DNA of 64,000 nt from Petunia secreta (taxonomy: Eukaryota; Streptophyta; Magnoliopsida; Solanales; Solanaceae): contig JARKIP010000035.1 of NCBI GenBank assembly GCA_029990175.1, positions 18,279,501 through 18,343,500 of the forward strand, written 5' to 3'. The position numbers and the translations under genes were made by a program. The first letter of the stretch is position 1. Every line of letters starts with the position of its first letter. Below the pieces are notes generated by a model. That model was not told the origin of the DNA, did not search any database, and saw only the letters and a program-made list of their open reading frames with translations. This document shows positions 43,919-56,925 of the stretch, in pieces.

Positions 43919-45217
43919 ACACCGGAGTGTAAACAGGCGTTGAAAGATCTGAAGCAATACTTGGCTAACGCACCGTTGCTTTCCAAGCCAAAGGAAGGAG
44001 AGACATTGCTGGTATATTTAGCAGTGTCCGAGGTATCTGTCAGTGCGGTGCTGGTTCGAGAGGAAGGTGGCAAACAACAGCCCATCTATTATGTAAGCAA
44101 GACACTCCTCGATGCTGAAACCAGGTACCCACACTTGGAAAAATTAGCTCTTGCCTTACTAATTACTGCTCGAAAACTACACCCCTATTTTCAATGCCAC
44201 CCAATAGCAGTAGTTTCAACCTTCCCCTTGAGAAATATATTGCACAAGCTAGAGTTGTCGGGGAGGTTATCCAAATGGGCGGTTGAACTAAGTGAATATG
44301 ACATCACTTATCAACCTCGAACTGCCATTAAGTCCCAAGTCTTGGCGGACTTCGTGGCTGATTTTAGCATTGGAATTTTGCCCGAGGCGGAAAGGGAAAA
44401 CTCCATGGCAAAAGGATCCCCTTCGGGACTGTGGGTACTGCACACCGATGGAGCAACAAACTCAAAACGTTCGGGATTAGGCATTGCATTGAGGGCACCC
44501 ACCGGGGAGAAGATCAGGCATACGGTTCGGTTAAAAAAAGTAACCAACAATGAAGCAGAGTATGAAGCGGCCCTAGCAGGCTTGGAGCTAGCCAAAGAAA
44601 TGAGGGTTGAAAGAGTCGAACTAAGGTACGATTCACAATTGGTGGTCAACCAAATCCTCGGTGATTATACGGCTCGAGAGCCCAGAATGCAGCTATACTT
44701 GGATCGAGCACAAAGGATCTTAACACAATTCCAAGAATGGCAGATTAAGCAAGTACCTCGGGAGGAGAACACCGAGGCTGATGCCTTGGCGAATCTTGGT
44801 TCGGCAATCGATGAAGCCCACTCGGGGACTGACTCGGTGGTTCGATTGCTGTCAGCACAAATGAGAGAGATGAAATTACAAGTCAATTCCGTGGATAATC
44901 GTTGGGATTGGCGAAGCAAATTCATCTCTTACTTCGATTCGGGGACTGTCCCCCAAGATAGAAAAGAAGCAAGGAAGCTGAGAACTCAAGCGGCCTCGTA
45001 TCACTTGATCGAGGGCAACTTATACAAAAGATTGTATTGCGGCCCGATGGCCAAATGCTTGGGCCCCGACGAGGCAAGGTATGTGATGGCTGAAGTGCAC
45101 GAAGGCGAATGCGGCAACCACTCAGGGGGAAAATCTCTAGTGCGTAAATTGCTAAGAGCTGGGTATTATTGGCCCACCATAAGTGCTGATGTGAAAACCT
45201 TCGTGCAAAAAATGTGA
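43919..45217 (+). pseudogene. Tat-2 RT connection, archaeal-type RNase H and integrase zinc domain
   Basis: It begins in the RT-RNase H connection (LKQYLANAPLL, PIYYVSKTLLDAETRYPHLEKL). RNase H follows at about 44425-44830, with HTDGATN, NNEAEYEAALAGLE, YDSQLVVNQI and NTEADALANLGS, the archaeal-type RNase H seen in Tat elements. The integrase H2C2 domain begins HEGECGNHSGGKSL, but a one-base insertion in the A run at 45203-45209 shifts the frame before its CxxC and gives TGA at 45215. Confidence 0.9.
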
Positions 45218-45599
45218 TAAATGCCAGCGCCACGGACCAATGATTCACCAACAGGCCGAGCCTCTTCATTCGGTAGTGTCACCGTGGCCCTTCATGAAAT
45301 GGGGAATGGATGTCGTGGGACCATTGCCAAAAGGAAAAGGTGGTGTTCGTTTCATCTTAGTGTTGACCGATTACTTTACAAAATGGGTGGAAGCGGCAGC
45401 TCTCACCGAAGTGAAGCAAAAGCAAGTAATCGATTTCATCAAAAAGAACATCATCTATAGGTTCGGCGTCCCAAGAGAGATCACTTGTGACAACGGCAAA
45501 CAATTCATGGGGGCAGCTATCACTGACTTTTTCAAACAGTGGGGGATCAAAAGAATAGCCACGACTCCATATCACCCAAGTACTAATGGCCAAGCGGAG
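45218..45599 (+). pseudogene. Tat-2 integrase core, 5' part, interrupted by the nested element
   Basis: In the third plus frame, CDKCQRH-type zinc ligands are followed by the DDE core: WGMDVVGPLPKGKGG (first Asp), CDNGKQF (second Asp) and YHPSTNGQAE (Glu). The core is cut right after the catalytic Glu region by the chromovirus at 45600. The 5 bases before the junction (cggag, 45595-45599) are the target duplication. Confidence 0.9.
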
Positions 45600-48144
45600 T
45601 GTTACACCCCGTACGTCTAAATTGACGTATATCATTATAATATCATCTTAAGAATGATTTAAGTGAGTTTAAAGTAATAATATGACCATATATGATGTTT
45701 ATATGTTGAATATAAAGTTTGGGAAAAATCAGATTTAAGTTGCGGAAAAACCGACTAAGGAATTGCCTTGTAACGGAGCTTTTTCAGCAATTAATTTCAT
45801 GTGTTATATGAAGTCTTTTGGGGACATATCATATACCAAATTGAAGGTCTTGGAGTGTAGTTTCCAACACTTTGAAAGGTTTACTCATAGAACTTATAGA
45901 TAAAAAGATATGAGCATCAGAAGTCAGACCAGAAAAAAGGACATAAGCGCAAAAGAGGGCTAGAAATGAAATATTTCTATTATAAAAGAGAAATCTCTCT
46001 CTCTCTCTTTCGACATTTCCAGTAAAACCATGATATAAAAGGAGCTTTTTCAGTTTGAATCCATTTTTTTATGATTTTGAAGATAGAACATCAATTTTGA
46101 CACGAAACGGAAGATGGATTGCGTCAAAACGCTCTACGCGATTAGGGTAACATTATGCTACCTTCAATTTCGTCTATAGTTTGAGTTTTAGAATTACTTC
46201 ATAGCTAAGTAAAGTATCTAAATTCTATTTTATAGCTTGTTTAAGCTTTAGAAGGTGTGGAATTCAAAGGAAACGAAGTTTAGAAGCTAGAAACATCAAA
46301 GGTATGTAAGGATAAACCTTTCTTTTGGCAAGGCATGTATCTTTTAGATTTTGAAGCTTTTATTAGTTTTAAACTTAGTTTTTCTTGTGAGAAACTTGCA
46401 TGGTACCAAGGAAACCTTGTATATACTTAATTTGGTACTAAAATCCAAGGTGAAAGACGTCCAAATCAGAAAGGCAAAACGTTTCAAAATCTGGAAAATT
46501 GTTTTGAACTTTGGACAGTTGTTAGTATATTGATCATAACTCCTTATACAAAATTGATATTAAAATGATTTAAGAATCTCCAGAATCCTAATACATATAT
46601 CTACAACTTTCATGAAGACCATGAGGTCTATAACTTTTATCTGCACCCTCAAAACTATGATGCAATGCAGGACGCTGGTACTGTATAGAAATTTTGTACA
46701 TCCGTGGAATTGTTACGCCACTCTCATCTTATTATCCAGTTAATTTGTTTATGTTATCAGTTTATCCGGGTATCCATTCCCGTGTATAGTATAGTGCTGG
46801 TTCTATTTTGCATATCATCCAGTTTCAGAGGAAACTCTGCCGAAATTTTTATAAAAATCAAAGAGTTAGACAAATTCTAAGTTTCAGGTTGTGTCTACAA
46901 TTCCATCCAGAGTTTTCTTGTCTTTCCTTTGAGTCCATATATATTGTTGCCACATGTGTTATGCCTCATACATGCTTATGATTATATTGTGATCATGTTA
47001 TGTGTGATTTGGAGTCCCCCATAGAGGCTGGACATTGGACACACAGTCCGGTCGCGTGTGATACTACTCGTCTGGGGGATACAGCCCTTCTGGTTCAGGC
47101 GGGAGTTTAAACACCTAGTGTGACCGGGTGTCATTCACACACTCTGACCAGAGAGATTAGATATTACTGGCTGGGGGGGATATAGCCCATAACACCCACC
47201 AGGTTTGTTATATATGCGTATATAGCCACAATATGCACTGCATGATTATACATGAGGCTAGTTCCGGTTTTCAGTTACCTGATTTGGGGGGATACAGCCC
47301 ATAACGCCAGACAGGTACTAGTTCAGATGTTCAGTTACCTGATTTGGGGGGATATAGCCCATAACACCAGACAGGTACCAGTTCAGATAACAGTTCAGTT
47401 TTAGCTCAGTACCAGTTATCAGTTCTCAGTTATCAGCCACCAGTTCTTAGCGTCAGGATCAGTTGACAGTTATCAGCTCCAGTTTCTAGTAACTAGCTAT
47501 CAGTCATATTACAGTTATTTATCAGTATAGTTCAGCTCAGTCTTCATGTTCAGATTCAGCTAGACTTTAGCTTATATTCATATCATGTTTAGTACGTTCT
47601 TCAGATTTCCAGCTATATTGCTATGCTCCAGCTCATGTTTACATATTTATATTCCAGCCTACAGTTTCATTCAGCTATGACATATTATATGCTCATGCCT
47701 TACATACTTGGTACATATCGTACTCACGCCCTTTTCTGGGGCGCTGCGTTTCTTGCCGCGCAGGTGCAGATAGATCAATGCTTGGACCATGTTAGTAGGC
47801 CATCTATCAGCTACTGGAGTCACTCCGCTTACTCCCGGAGTTACTTATCTTTTGGTATGTGTACAGTCAGCCAGCTTGGGTATGGCGGGGCCTTATCTCA
47901 TCCTTTGTATATTTAGTTCATCACTCTTAGAGGCCTGTAGATATGTCCCTGTGTGGTGCAGTCAGCATGTTATGTATATCAGCTTATGTTAGCCTTGTCA
48001 GCTATTTGCATTGGATGCTCCTTATCAGCTTGGTTATGCTTATTCTGTTTATCAGTTATAATGGTTAGCATATTATCAGTAGGATTAGTGATGATCGACA
48101 CTTAGTGTTGGTCATCCGTCGCGACCCTAAGTTGGGTCGTGACA
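45600..48144 (+). repeat. 5' LTR of nested chromovirus
   Basis: It contains a CT microsatellite (45994-46008), a pair of 60-bp direct repeats (47271-47330, 47331-47390), a degenerate third near 47165, and a stretch of cagttatcag-like words (47391-47530). Confidence 0.93.
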
Positions 48145-48148
48145 AAAG

Positions 48149-48161
48149 TGGTATCAGAGCA
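48149..48161 (+). other. Primer-binding site of nested chromovirus
   Basis: TGGTATCAGAGCA lies four bases after the LTR, the initiator tRNA-Met type with one difference at its end. Confidence 0.85.
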
Positions 48162-48349
48162 GTTCAGTCCTAGGGTGTCTACAGGCCGTGTCTAGTAGAG
48201 TCTTGTTTAGGAGTATGTTGCGCGCCATACTTTTGAACAGGAGGCTACAAGGCACTTCAGGACAGTTGTCTTTCTTTCTTTTCTAGATCGTTCGATAGAG
48301 CCATGATTATAGAATTCAGCCCTCTAACAATAGTAATTTCAGCAAAGCG

Positions 48350-49560
48350 ATGCCGCCAAAGAAACTAACAGCTGCCCAGAAGGGCAAGGTTATTGCCGGC
48401 CAGGGTATTAGTAGAGTGCCACCTAAGGTGGATGAGAGTGAGGAGTCCAGACCTGAGGCTCCATCCGAGGCCTCACAGATCCTATCAGTTCAGGGTGATA
48501 TTAGAGGTACTGCAGCTACTATACCTCCACCTTCTTAGCCTGATAGTCAGGGGCAGGAAATGAGGGATGCCATCAGATTATCGACTAGTGTTGTAGTTGC
48601 TCAGACTAGACAACACAATGCAGATGCCAAGGGAGATGTTGGATCCAGGATCAATGATTTTATCAGGCTAGAGCCTACAGTTTTTACCGGATCCCGTACA
48701 GGAGAAGACCCTCAGGATTTTCTATTGAGGATAGCTAGAGTGTTGAGGGTTATGCACGTGTCAGACACAGAGTTAGTAGAGTTGGCTGCATTCAGATTGC
48801 ATAACCTAGCAGCAGGGTGATACCAGACATGGGAGCTATCATGACGGCCTGATGCTACTCCCACGACTTGGAAGGAATTCTCAGATACCTTCCTTTATCA
48901 GTATATGCCTATAGAGACATAGGGAGCCCGTGCTAATCAGTTCCTGACCTTGAGACAGGGAAGTTTGAGTGTAGAAGAGTATAATTATTGCTTTAGTTCT
49001 TTAGCATGGTTTGCCCCTACGGTGGTAGTGAGTATGGAGGATAGAATTCACAGGTATATAGTGGGACTAGCTCCATACCTAGTGAACGAGCGTATGACAG
49101 TTGCTATGCAGTCATGTATGAACATAACATTCAGGCATTTGCTTTGTTACTTGAGGAGAGGAAGCAGAAATAGAGAGCCGACAGGGATAAAGTGCTAAAC
49201 AAGAGGGGCAGATTTTCTGGTTCGTTTGGAGAGACGTCTGGAGCGAGTAGATAGCAGAGTGTTAGACAACCACCAACTAGTATACCTACATAGTCTCGTG
49301 GCTTTAGATCTGATAGACCTCCTCAGTCCAGATCTAGTCACACATCACTGACTTCAAGATTAAAGTGTCATGGTACTTCTATACCGGCCAGTCAGACATA
49401 TCCCAGATGTTCGGATTGTTGTAGACGCCACTTGGGTCCATGTCAGTTAGGAGTTGATACTTGTTATATTTGTCGCGAGGCAGCTATTTCATGAAAGGTT
49501 GCCCGCCTAGGGGTGGCAGTTGTACAGCCCAGCCAGCTAGATCACCAGTTGCTTGCTCAG
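48350..49560 (+). pseudogene. Nested chromovirus gag, broken
   Basis: It starts at ATG 48350 (MPPKKLTAAQKG). The gag domain is readable: RLEPTVFTGSRTGEDPQDFL, then after stops FLYQYMP and LRQGSLSVEEYNYCFSSLA. A degenerate zinc-knuckle region (CSDCCRRHLGPC, CYIC) lies at about 49400-49485. In-frame stops include those near 48537, 48818, 48842 and 48919. Several replace Gln or Trp by TAG or TGA. Confidence 0.82.
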
Positions 49561-49584
49561 CATCAGCACGCCATCAGGGGCATG

Positions 49585-52360
49585 TTCTTCAGGATGGCAC
49601 CTGTATAACAGAAAGAATTTAAGGAGCAATTGAAGGATTTGTTAGATAAAGGCCTCATCAGACCCAGCATTCCCCGTGGGGAGCCTCGATGCTATTTGTA
49701 AAATAAGAAAGATGGCTCTCTACGCATGTGCATAGATTACAGACAGCTGAATAAAGTCATTATTAAGAATAAATACTATCTGCCCAGGATTGATGTCTAG
49801 TTTGACAAGCTCCAGGGTGCCAAGTGCTTCTCGAATATAGATTTGCGATCAGGCTACCATCAGGTTAGAGTTAGAAAATCTGATATACCTAAGACTGCAT
49901 TCAGGACTAGGAATGGCCATTATGAGTTTTTAGTGATGTTGTTTGGACTCACTAATGCCTTTGCAGTATTTATGGATCTAATGGACAGCGTATTCAGGCC
50001 TTATTTAGATTTATTTGTGATTATATTTATTGATGATATTCTCATATATTCAAAGTCTGAATCAGAGCATCCGGAGCACCTACGCACAATATTGGGTACT
50101 CATCGGGACCAACAATTATATGCTAAGTTCTCAAAGTGTAAATTCTAGATAGATTCAGTGGCATTTCTTGGCCACATAGTTTCAGCAGAAAGAATTAAAA
50201 TAGATGACCAGAAGATCTAGGCTGTGAAGAATTGGCCCATGCCTACGACGCCAACTGAAGTACGTAGTTTTCTGGGTTTGGCAGGTTATTACAGAAAGTT
50301 TATAGAGGGTTTCTCCTCCATTGCAGCTTCACTGAACAAATTGACAAAGAAATCAGCTAAATTTGAGTGGTCTGATTCCTGCGAGCACGGCTTCCAAGAA
50401 CTAAAGAACAGGTTGATAACAGCTCCAGTACTTACACTTCCAGAAGGATCTGAGGGCTATGTCATTTACTGTGATGCAGCATGGAAGAGTAATTGCTTAT
50501 GCTTCTAGGCAGCTGAAAAAGCACGATCAGAACTACCTCATCCATGATCTTGAGCTTTCAGCAGTCATTCATGCATTGAAGATTTGGAGACATTATTTTT
50601 ACGGTGTTCATGTTGATATTTATACGGATCACAAGAGCATCCAGTACATATTTAAGCAAAAGGAGCTAACCCTATGATAGAGGCGGTGGCTAGAGTTGCT
50701 GAAGGACTATGACATGGACATTCATTATCATCCGGGTAAAGCGAACGTTGTTGCTGATTCCCTTAGTCTCAAGCCTATGGGTAGTCTATCTTATTTACAA
50801 CTAGAGAAAATAAAGTTAGCTCATACACTCTACCAGTTGGCCAGCATGGATGTCAGATTAATAGATTCAGAGGACGCAAGATTTACAGTTCAGAACGCAA
50901 CCACTACTTGCCTAGTGACATAAGTAAAGCAGCGCCAGTATGAGGATCCAGTTCTAGTTCAATACAGGCAGATAGCCAGAAGAAAACCAAAATTATTATA
51001 TAGGTTACTAGTGACGGGGTTCTTATATATAAAGATAGACTTTGTGTTCCTGATGTTGCAGATTTATGTGGACAGATTATGACAAATGCACATTATTCCA
51101 GATACACTGTTCATCCTAATTCGACTAAGATTTACCATGATCTTACGCAGATTTATTGTTGAGACGAAATGAAGCGTGACATAGCAGAATTTGTGGCTCA
51201 GTGTGCTAACTGCCAGCAGGTTAAAGTCGAGCATAAAAAAAAAACCTAGTGGCTTGTTACAGGAAGTCGAGATTCCATCATAGAAATGGGAAGCAGTGAA
51301 TATGGACTTCATTATAGGCTTTCCCCGTATGCGGAGCAGATATGACTCTATTTGGGTTGTAGTTGACAGGCTTACTAAATGAGCTCATTTCTTTTCTGTT
51401 AGAACTACATATACAGCAGAGGATTATGCCAGACCTTATATCAGAGAGATAGTGCGCCTACATGGTATTCCAGTATTTAATATTTCACACGGGGGCGCAC
51501 CAGTTTACAGCTAATTTCTATAGATCGTTCCAGACAGGTTTAGGGACACAGGTGTATCTGATTACAGTATTTCATCCATAGACAGACAGACAGGCTGAGC
51601 GGACCATTCAGACATTAGAAAATATGCTTAGAGCTTACGTGTTAGATTTTAGAGGCAGCTGGAATGGTCACCTACTGTTGATAGAGTTTGCATATAATAA
51701 TAGCTATCATTCTAGCATACAGATGGTGCCATATGAAGCTTTGTATGGGCACAAATGCAGGTTTTCTATATGATGGTTCAAGGTTGGCGAGTCTCAATTG
51801 ATAGGTCCAGACTTAATCCAACAAGTAATTGATAAAGCCAAGTTGATCAGGGAAATATTATTAGCAGTGCAGAGCAGACAGAAGTCCTATGCAGATAATC
51901 GACATTGATATTTAGAATTTCATATTGGCGATTAGGTATTCCTGAAAGTATCACCTATGAAAGGCGTTATGAGATTTGGAAAGAAGGGAAAGCTTAGCCC
52001 TAGATTTATTAGTCCATATCAGATTATCAGGCGAGTTGGGCGTGTAGCCTACGAGTTAGACCTTCAAGCAGACCTTCAGGAGGTACATCCAGTATTCCAT
52101 GTTCCATGCTCAAAAAAATGTGTCAGAAATCCTTCTAGAGTTGTACCAGTAGAGGATGTACATATTACAGAACAGTTGACTAATAAGGAGGTGCCAGTTG
52201 CAATTTAAAGAGGCAGATTCGTCGAGTAAGGACGAAAGACATTCCTGTAGTTAAGATGCTATATCAAAGCAATAATATAGAAGAAATAACTTGGGAAGCT
52301 GAAAATGACATGAGGGCCAAATATATACATCTCTTCATTAATTCGAGTATGTAACAGATC
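49585..52360 (+). pseudogene. Nested chromovirus RT, RNase H, integrase, tail, broken
   Basis: RT begins near 49610 (LKDLLDKGLIRPS), with FSNIDLRSGYHQVRV and the catalytic FIDD in IIFIDDILIYSK. RNase H (50224-50680), the junction HHPGKANVVADSLS, integrase zinc ligands (CANCQQ, 51200), the core MDFIIGFPRMRS, and the GPY-type C-terminus (LSPRFISPYQIIRRVGRVAYEL) follow. The tail PVEDVHITEQLTNKEVPVAI and ITWEAENDMRAKY (about 52284-52325) match the chromodomain of Tekay elements. There are many stops and frameshifts throughout, and protease is absent between gag and RT. Confidence 0.88.
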
Positions 52361-52410
52361 GTTGCTTAATGCTTCTACATACTTCATTTAACATTCGAGG
52401 ACAAATGTTC

Positions 52411-52425
52411 CTAACGGGGGAATAT
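52411..52425 (+). other. Polypurine tract of nested chromovirus
   Basis: ctaacgggggaatat abuts the 3' LTR. Confidence 0.75.
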
Positions 52426-54977
52426 TGTTACACCCCGTACGTCTAAATTGACGTATATCATTATAATATCATGTTAAGAATGATTTAAGTGAGTTTAAAG
52501 TAATAATATGACCATATATGATGTTTATATGTTGAATATAAAGTTTGGGAAAAATCAGATTTAAGTTGCGGAAAAACCGACTAAGGAATTGCCTTGTAAC
52601 GGAGCTTTTTCAGCAATTAATTTCATGTGTTATATGAAGTCTTTTGGGGACATATCATATACCAAATTGAAGGTCTTGGAGTGTAGTTTCCAACACTTTT
52701 AACGGTTTGCTCATAGAACTTATAGATAAAAAGATATGAGCATCAGAAGTCAGACCAGAAAAAAGGACATAAGCGCAAAAGAGGGCTAGAAATGAAATAT
52801 TTTTATTATAATAGAGAAATCTCTCTCTCTCTCTCTCTCTCTCGACATTTCCAGTAAAACCATGATATAAAAGGAGCTTTTTCAGTTTGAATCCATTTTT
52901 TTATGATTTTGAAGATAGAACATCAATTTTGACACGAAACGGAAGATGGATTGCGTCAAAACGCTCTACGCGATTAGGGTAACATTATGCTACCTTCAAT
53001 TTCGTCTATAGTTTGAGTTTTAGAATTACTTCATAGCTAAGTAAAGTATCTAAATTCTATTTTATAGCTTGTTTAAGCTTTAGAAGGTGTGGAATTCAAA
53101 GGAAACGAAGTTTAGAAGCTAGAAACATCAAAGGTATGTAAGGCTAAACCTTTCTTTTGGCAAGGCATGTATCTTTTAGATTTTGAAGCTTTTATTAGTT
53201 TTAAACTTAGTTTTTCTTGTGAGAAACTTGTATGGTACCAAGGAAACCTTGTATATACTTAATTTGGTACTAAAATCCAAGGTGAAAGACGTCCAAATCA
53301 GAAAGGCAAAACGTTTCAAAATCTGGAAAATTGTTTTGAACTTTGGACAGTTGTTAGTATATTGATCATAACTCCTTATACAAAATTGATATTAAAATGA
53401 TTTAAGAATCTCCAGAATCCTAATACATATATCTACAACTTTCATGAAGACCATGAGGTCTATAACTTTTATCTGTACCCTCAAAACTATGATGCAATAC
53501 AGGACGCTGGTACTGTATAGAAATTCTGTACATCCGTGGAATTGTTACGCCACTCTCATCTTGTTATCCAGTTAATTTGTTTATGTTATCAGTTTATCCG
53601 GGTATCCATTCCCGTGTATAGTATAGTGCTGGTTCTGTTTTGCGTATCATCCAGTTTCAGAGGAAACTCTGCCGAAATTTTTATAAAAATCAAAGAGTTA
53701 GACAAATTCTAAGTTTCAGGTTGTGTCTACAATTCCATCCAGAGTTTTCTTGTCTTTCCTTTGAGTCCATATATATTGTTGCCACATGTGTTATGCCTCA
53801 TACATGCTTATGCTTATATTGTGATCATGTTATGTGTGATTTGGAGTCCCCCATAGAGGCTGGACATTGGACACATAGTCCGGTCGCGTGTGATACTACC
53901 CGTCTGGGGGATACAGCCCTTCTGGTTTAGGCGGGAGTTGAAACACCTAGTGTGACCGGGTGTCATTCACACACTCTGACCAGAGAGATTAGATATTACT
54001 GGCTGGGGGGGATATAACCCATAACACCCCCCAGGTTTGTTATATATGCGTATATAGCCACAATATGCACTGCATGATTATACATGAGGCTAGTTCCGGT
54101 TTTCAGTTACCTGATTTGGGGGGATACAGCCCATAACGCCAGACAGGTACTAGTTCAGATGTTCAGTTACCTGATTTGGGGGGATATAGCCCATAACACC
54201 AGACAGGTACCAGTTCAGATAACAGTTCAGTTTTAGCTCAGTACCAGTTATCAGTTCTCAGTTATCAGCCACCAGTTCTTAGCGTCAGGATCAGTTGACA
54301 GTTATCAGCTCCAGTTTCTAGTAACCAGCTATCAGTCATATTACAGTTATTTATCAGTATAGTTCAGCTCAGTCTTCAGGTTCAGATTCAGCTAGACTTC
54401 AGCTTATATTCATATCATGTTTAGTACGTTCTTCAGATTTCCAGCTATATTGCTATGCTCCAGCTCATGTTTACATATTTATATTCCAGCCTACAGTTTC
54501 ATTCAGCTATGACATATTATATGCTCATGCCTTACATACTTGGTACATATCGTACTCACGCCCTTTTCTGGGGCGCTGCGTTTCATGCCGCGCAGGTACA
54601 GATAGATCAATGCTTGGACCATGTTAGTAGGCCATCTATCAGCTACTGGAGTCACTCCGCTTACTCCCGGAGTTACTTATCTTTTGGTATGTGTACAGTC
54701 AGCCAGCTTGGTTATGGCGGGGCCTTATCTCGTCCTTTGTATATTCAGTTCATCACTCTTAGAGGCCTGTAGATATGTCCCTGTGTGGTGCAGTCAGTAT
54801 GTTATGTATATCAGCTTATGTTAGCCTTGTCAGCTATTTGCATTGCATACTCCTTATCAGCTAGGTTTATGCTTATTCTATTTATCAGTTATAATGGTTA
54901 GCATATTATCAGTAGGATTAGTGATGATCGACACTTAGTGTTGGTCATCCGTCGCGACCCTAAGTTGGGTCGTGACA
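52426..54977 (+). repeat. 3' LTR of nested chromovirus
   Basis: It is 2552 bp, nearly identical to 45600-48144, with a longer CT microsatellite (52821-52843). Confidence 0.93.
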
Positions 54978-54982
54978 CGGAG

Positions 54983-55528
54983 TCTTCAAACAGGATCATA
55001 ATTGAAAATTTGAAGAAGCGACTCGATGAGAAGAAAGGTCCTTGGCCCGAGGAGCTACCCGGGGTGCTGTGGGCCATGCGAACAACTGAGAAGAACAGCA
55101 CTGGTGAGACTCCCTTTTCACTAGCCTATGGCATGGATTCTCTCATCCCAGTAGAAGTGGGCGAACCAAGCCTTCGGTATGCTCACACAACCGAAGACGC
55201 CAATCAAGAGGCGATGCGCATTGAGCTAGACTTGCTCGAAGAGAAGAGAGAATTAGCTTTGGTTCGGCTTGTCGCCCAAAAGAGACAGATCGAGGCTTAC
55301 CTCAACAGGAAAGCTAAATTTAGAGATTTCAAGGTGGGAGATTATGTGTTGAAAACTGTTAACCAATCAACAAAGGAGGACAACGGGGGGAAGCTTATCG
55401 CAAATTGGGAAGGACCCTACAGGATCAAAGCAATCGTTGGAAAAGGCTCTTATCAAATCGAGTCTCTTCAAGGCGAACCCGAACCTCTGAATTGGAATGT
55501 CTCCCATCTGAAGCGATACTATTTTTAG
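54983..55528 (+). pseudogene. Tat-2 integrase, 3' part after the nested element
   Basis: It resumes at the second cggag with NRIIIENLKKRLDEKKGPWP, then GETPFSLAYGMDSLIPVE, a helical EEKRELALVRL region, FKVGDYVLK, and ends NWNVSHLKRYYF with TAG. Together with 45218-45599 it gives a full integrase, split only by the insertion. Confidence 0.92.
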
Positions 55529-56214
55529 CCGAGGTAAATATCTTTCAATTCTTTTTAAACTAAACAGCCCCGAGCCGAACAACGCTCCCATGGCATTGAT
55601 AGACAATGTACTAACTTACTCCTCGTTCCATCTTTTTGCTTGACCTTTTCAGGAAGCGAACCGAACCGACTCCAGTGCTCGGATCTTCATCAAGATTCAA
55701 AACCGAACACTGGGGGGGGGGAGTGAGAAGGGTTGATAGCGAGGTCGACATCGAGCCTCCCAACCGAAGCTTATCTATCCGACAACCGGGGACTTCTGCC
55801 CGGGGATTAGATTTAGTACATTGTAATTAGCCCGATAGCGGCATATTTTTATTGAAAGTTTTTTACTTTTTCTACCCAAGGTCCGCTCCGACCTGATTCT
55901 TTGTACATAGCCTTTGGCTCGCCGATATCAATAAAACGACTTCGTTTATACTCATTTTATCTGTGTGAATCTTACATTTTGAAGCCGCGCAATGCATCGA
56001 CTCGAGGGCGAGACGTCGTCCTAAGTTTGCATCGGTCAAACTCTGCTTAAATCTTGCAAGCAAACATTAAAGTTCGCATCAAAGTGTTCGATATATGTAG
56101 AAAGCCATCACACGAAGTATAGATGCAAAAACTTTCATTAAAGGCCTGAAGGCTGAACATTTACATTAAAAAATGACCCAAAGGTCCAAGAGTCAAAATT
56201 TAAAGCCCGAAGGC

Positions 56215-56925
56215 TTACAAAGAAGTGCTATAAGCGACTAATGCCTCGGGAGAATTACCTCCATCCTCGGAGCCCCCTTCGGCATCTTCATCTTCTTCTT
56301 CCTCCTCGTCGCCGCTCGAGGCTTCACTTGACGGAAGTTCATCGATGATGGCATGAGCTTCGGCCGCCTTGACCTTGGCTTTCTCAATCTCTTCATCTAA
56401 GTTGATCTCCCCGGCGCGACACCGCTTGAGCAACTTTAGCCGAGACTTGATGATGGCCCACCGCTTGTCGAGCTCGGCCCTCTTGACCTTGAGTGCAGCC
56501 CTACTCTTTCGATCAGCAATCTCATCTTGAAGGGCGGCAAGCTGAGCATCCTTGGTTGAAAGCTTGGAGTTCTCAATCTCCAGCTTCTTGATATGGAGCA
56601 GATGACTTTTCAACTGCTCGTGATGCTTTTTGCCCATGTTCACGGCTTCGGTCTTGGTTCGAGACAGCTCATCATCCAACCTCGCGACCTCTTCAGCCAA
56701 CCTCGAGCGTTCAGCTTGAAAATCTTCACTGAGGATCTTAATCTTGGCCTCGGAATTCGCCTCGGCTACGCGTAGATCGGCCTGGGACTTCGCTAGATCA
56801 GCTTTCAGCAAAGCTATTTGGGCATTGAATTTATCCTTTTGCTGGTCCCATAGGTGAGCCACGCGCCGAACCTCGGCAGTCCTCGAGGACTCGACCTCGA
56901 TGGCTTTCAGAGAGAGGATGAAGGT
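56215..56925 (-). CDS. Tat-2 antisense gene exon 5
   Basis: The acceptor is tttgcctag|ACC. It encodes 236 residues of coiled coil (heptads through LLKADLAKSQADLRVAEANS and beyond) and the acidic C-terminus. Confidence 0.82.
   Translation of the reverse strand, partial: TFILSLKAIEVESSRTAEVRRVAHLWDQQKDKFNAQIALLKADLAKSQADLRVAEANSEAKIKILSEDFQAERSRLAEEVARLDDELSRTKTEAVNMGKKHHEQLKSHLLHIKKLEIENSKLSTKDAQLAALQDEIADRKSRAALKVKRAELDKRWAIIKSRLKLLKRCRAGEINLDEEIEKAKVKAAEAHAIIDELPSSEASSGDEEEEEDEDAEGGSEDGGNSPEALVAYSTSL

Larger units (their letters stand above)
45600..54977 (+). mobile_element. Nested Ty3-gypsy chromovirus (Tekay-type)
   Basis: The 9378-bp element is flanked by a perfect target duplication cggag (45595-45599, 54978-54982). 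LTRs are 45600-48144 (2545 bp) and 52426-54977 (2552 bp), TGTTACACC to GTCGTGACA. A hand comparison finds about 34 substitutions (1.3 percent) plus small indels. The internal region runs gag, RT, RNase H, integrase and a degraded chromodomain-type tail. The protease segment is missing and more than ten stop codons are present. Its LTR termini resemble the 2.6-kb LTR family at the window ends. Confidence 0.94.

Noticed and set aside
46351..46533. A 60-codon frame repeated at 53183-53365
   Set aside because: It lies in both LTRs of the nested chromovirus; repetition reflects the LTR, not a gene.
47623..47992. Frames repeated at 54455-54824
   Set aside because: These are also LTR sequence duplicated at both ends of the same element.
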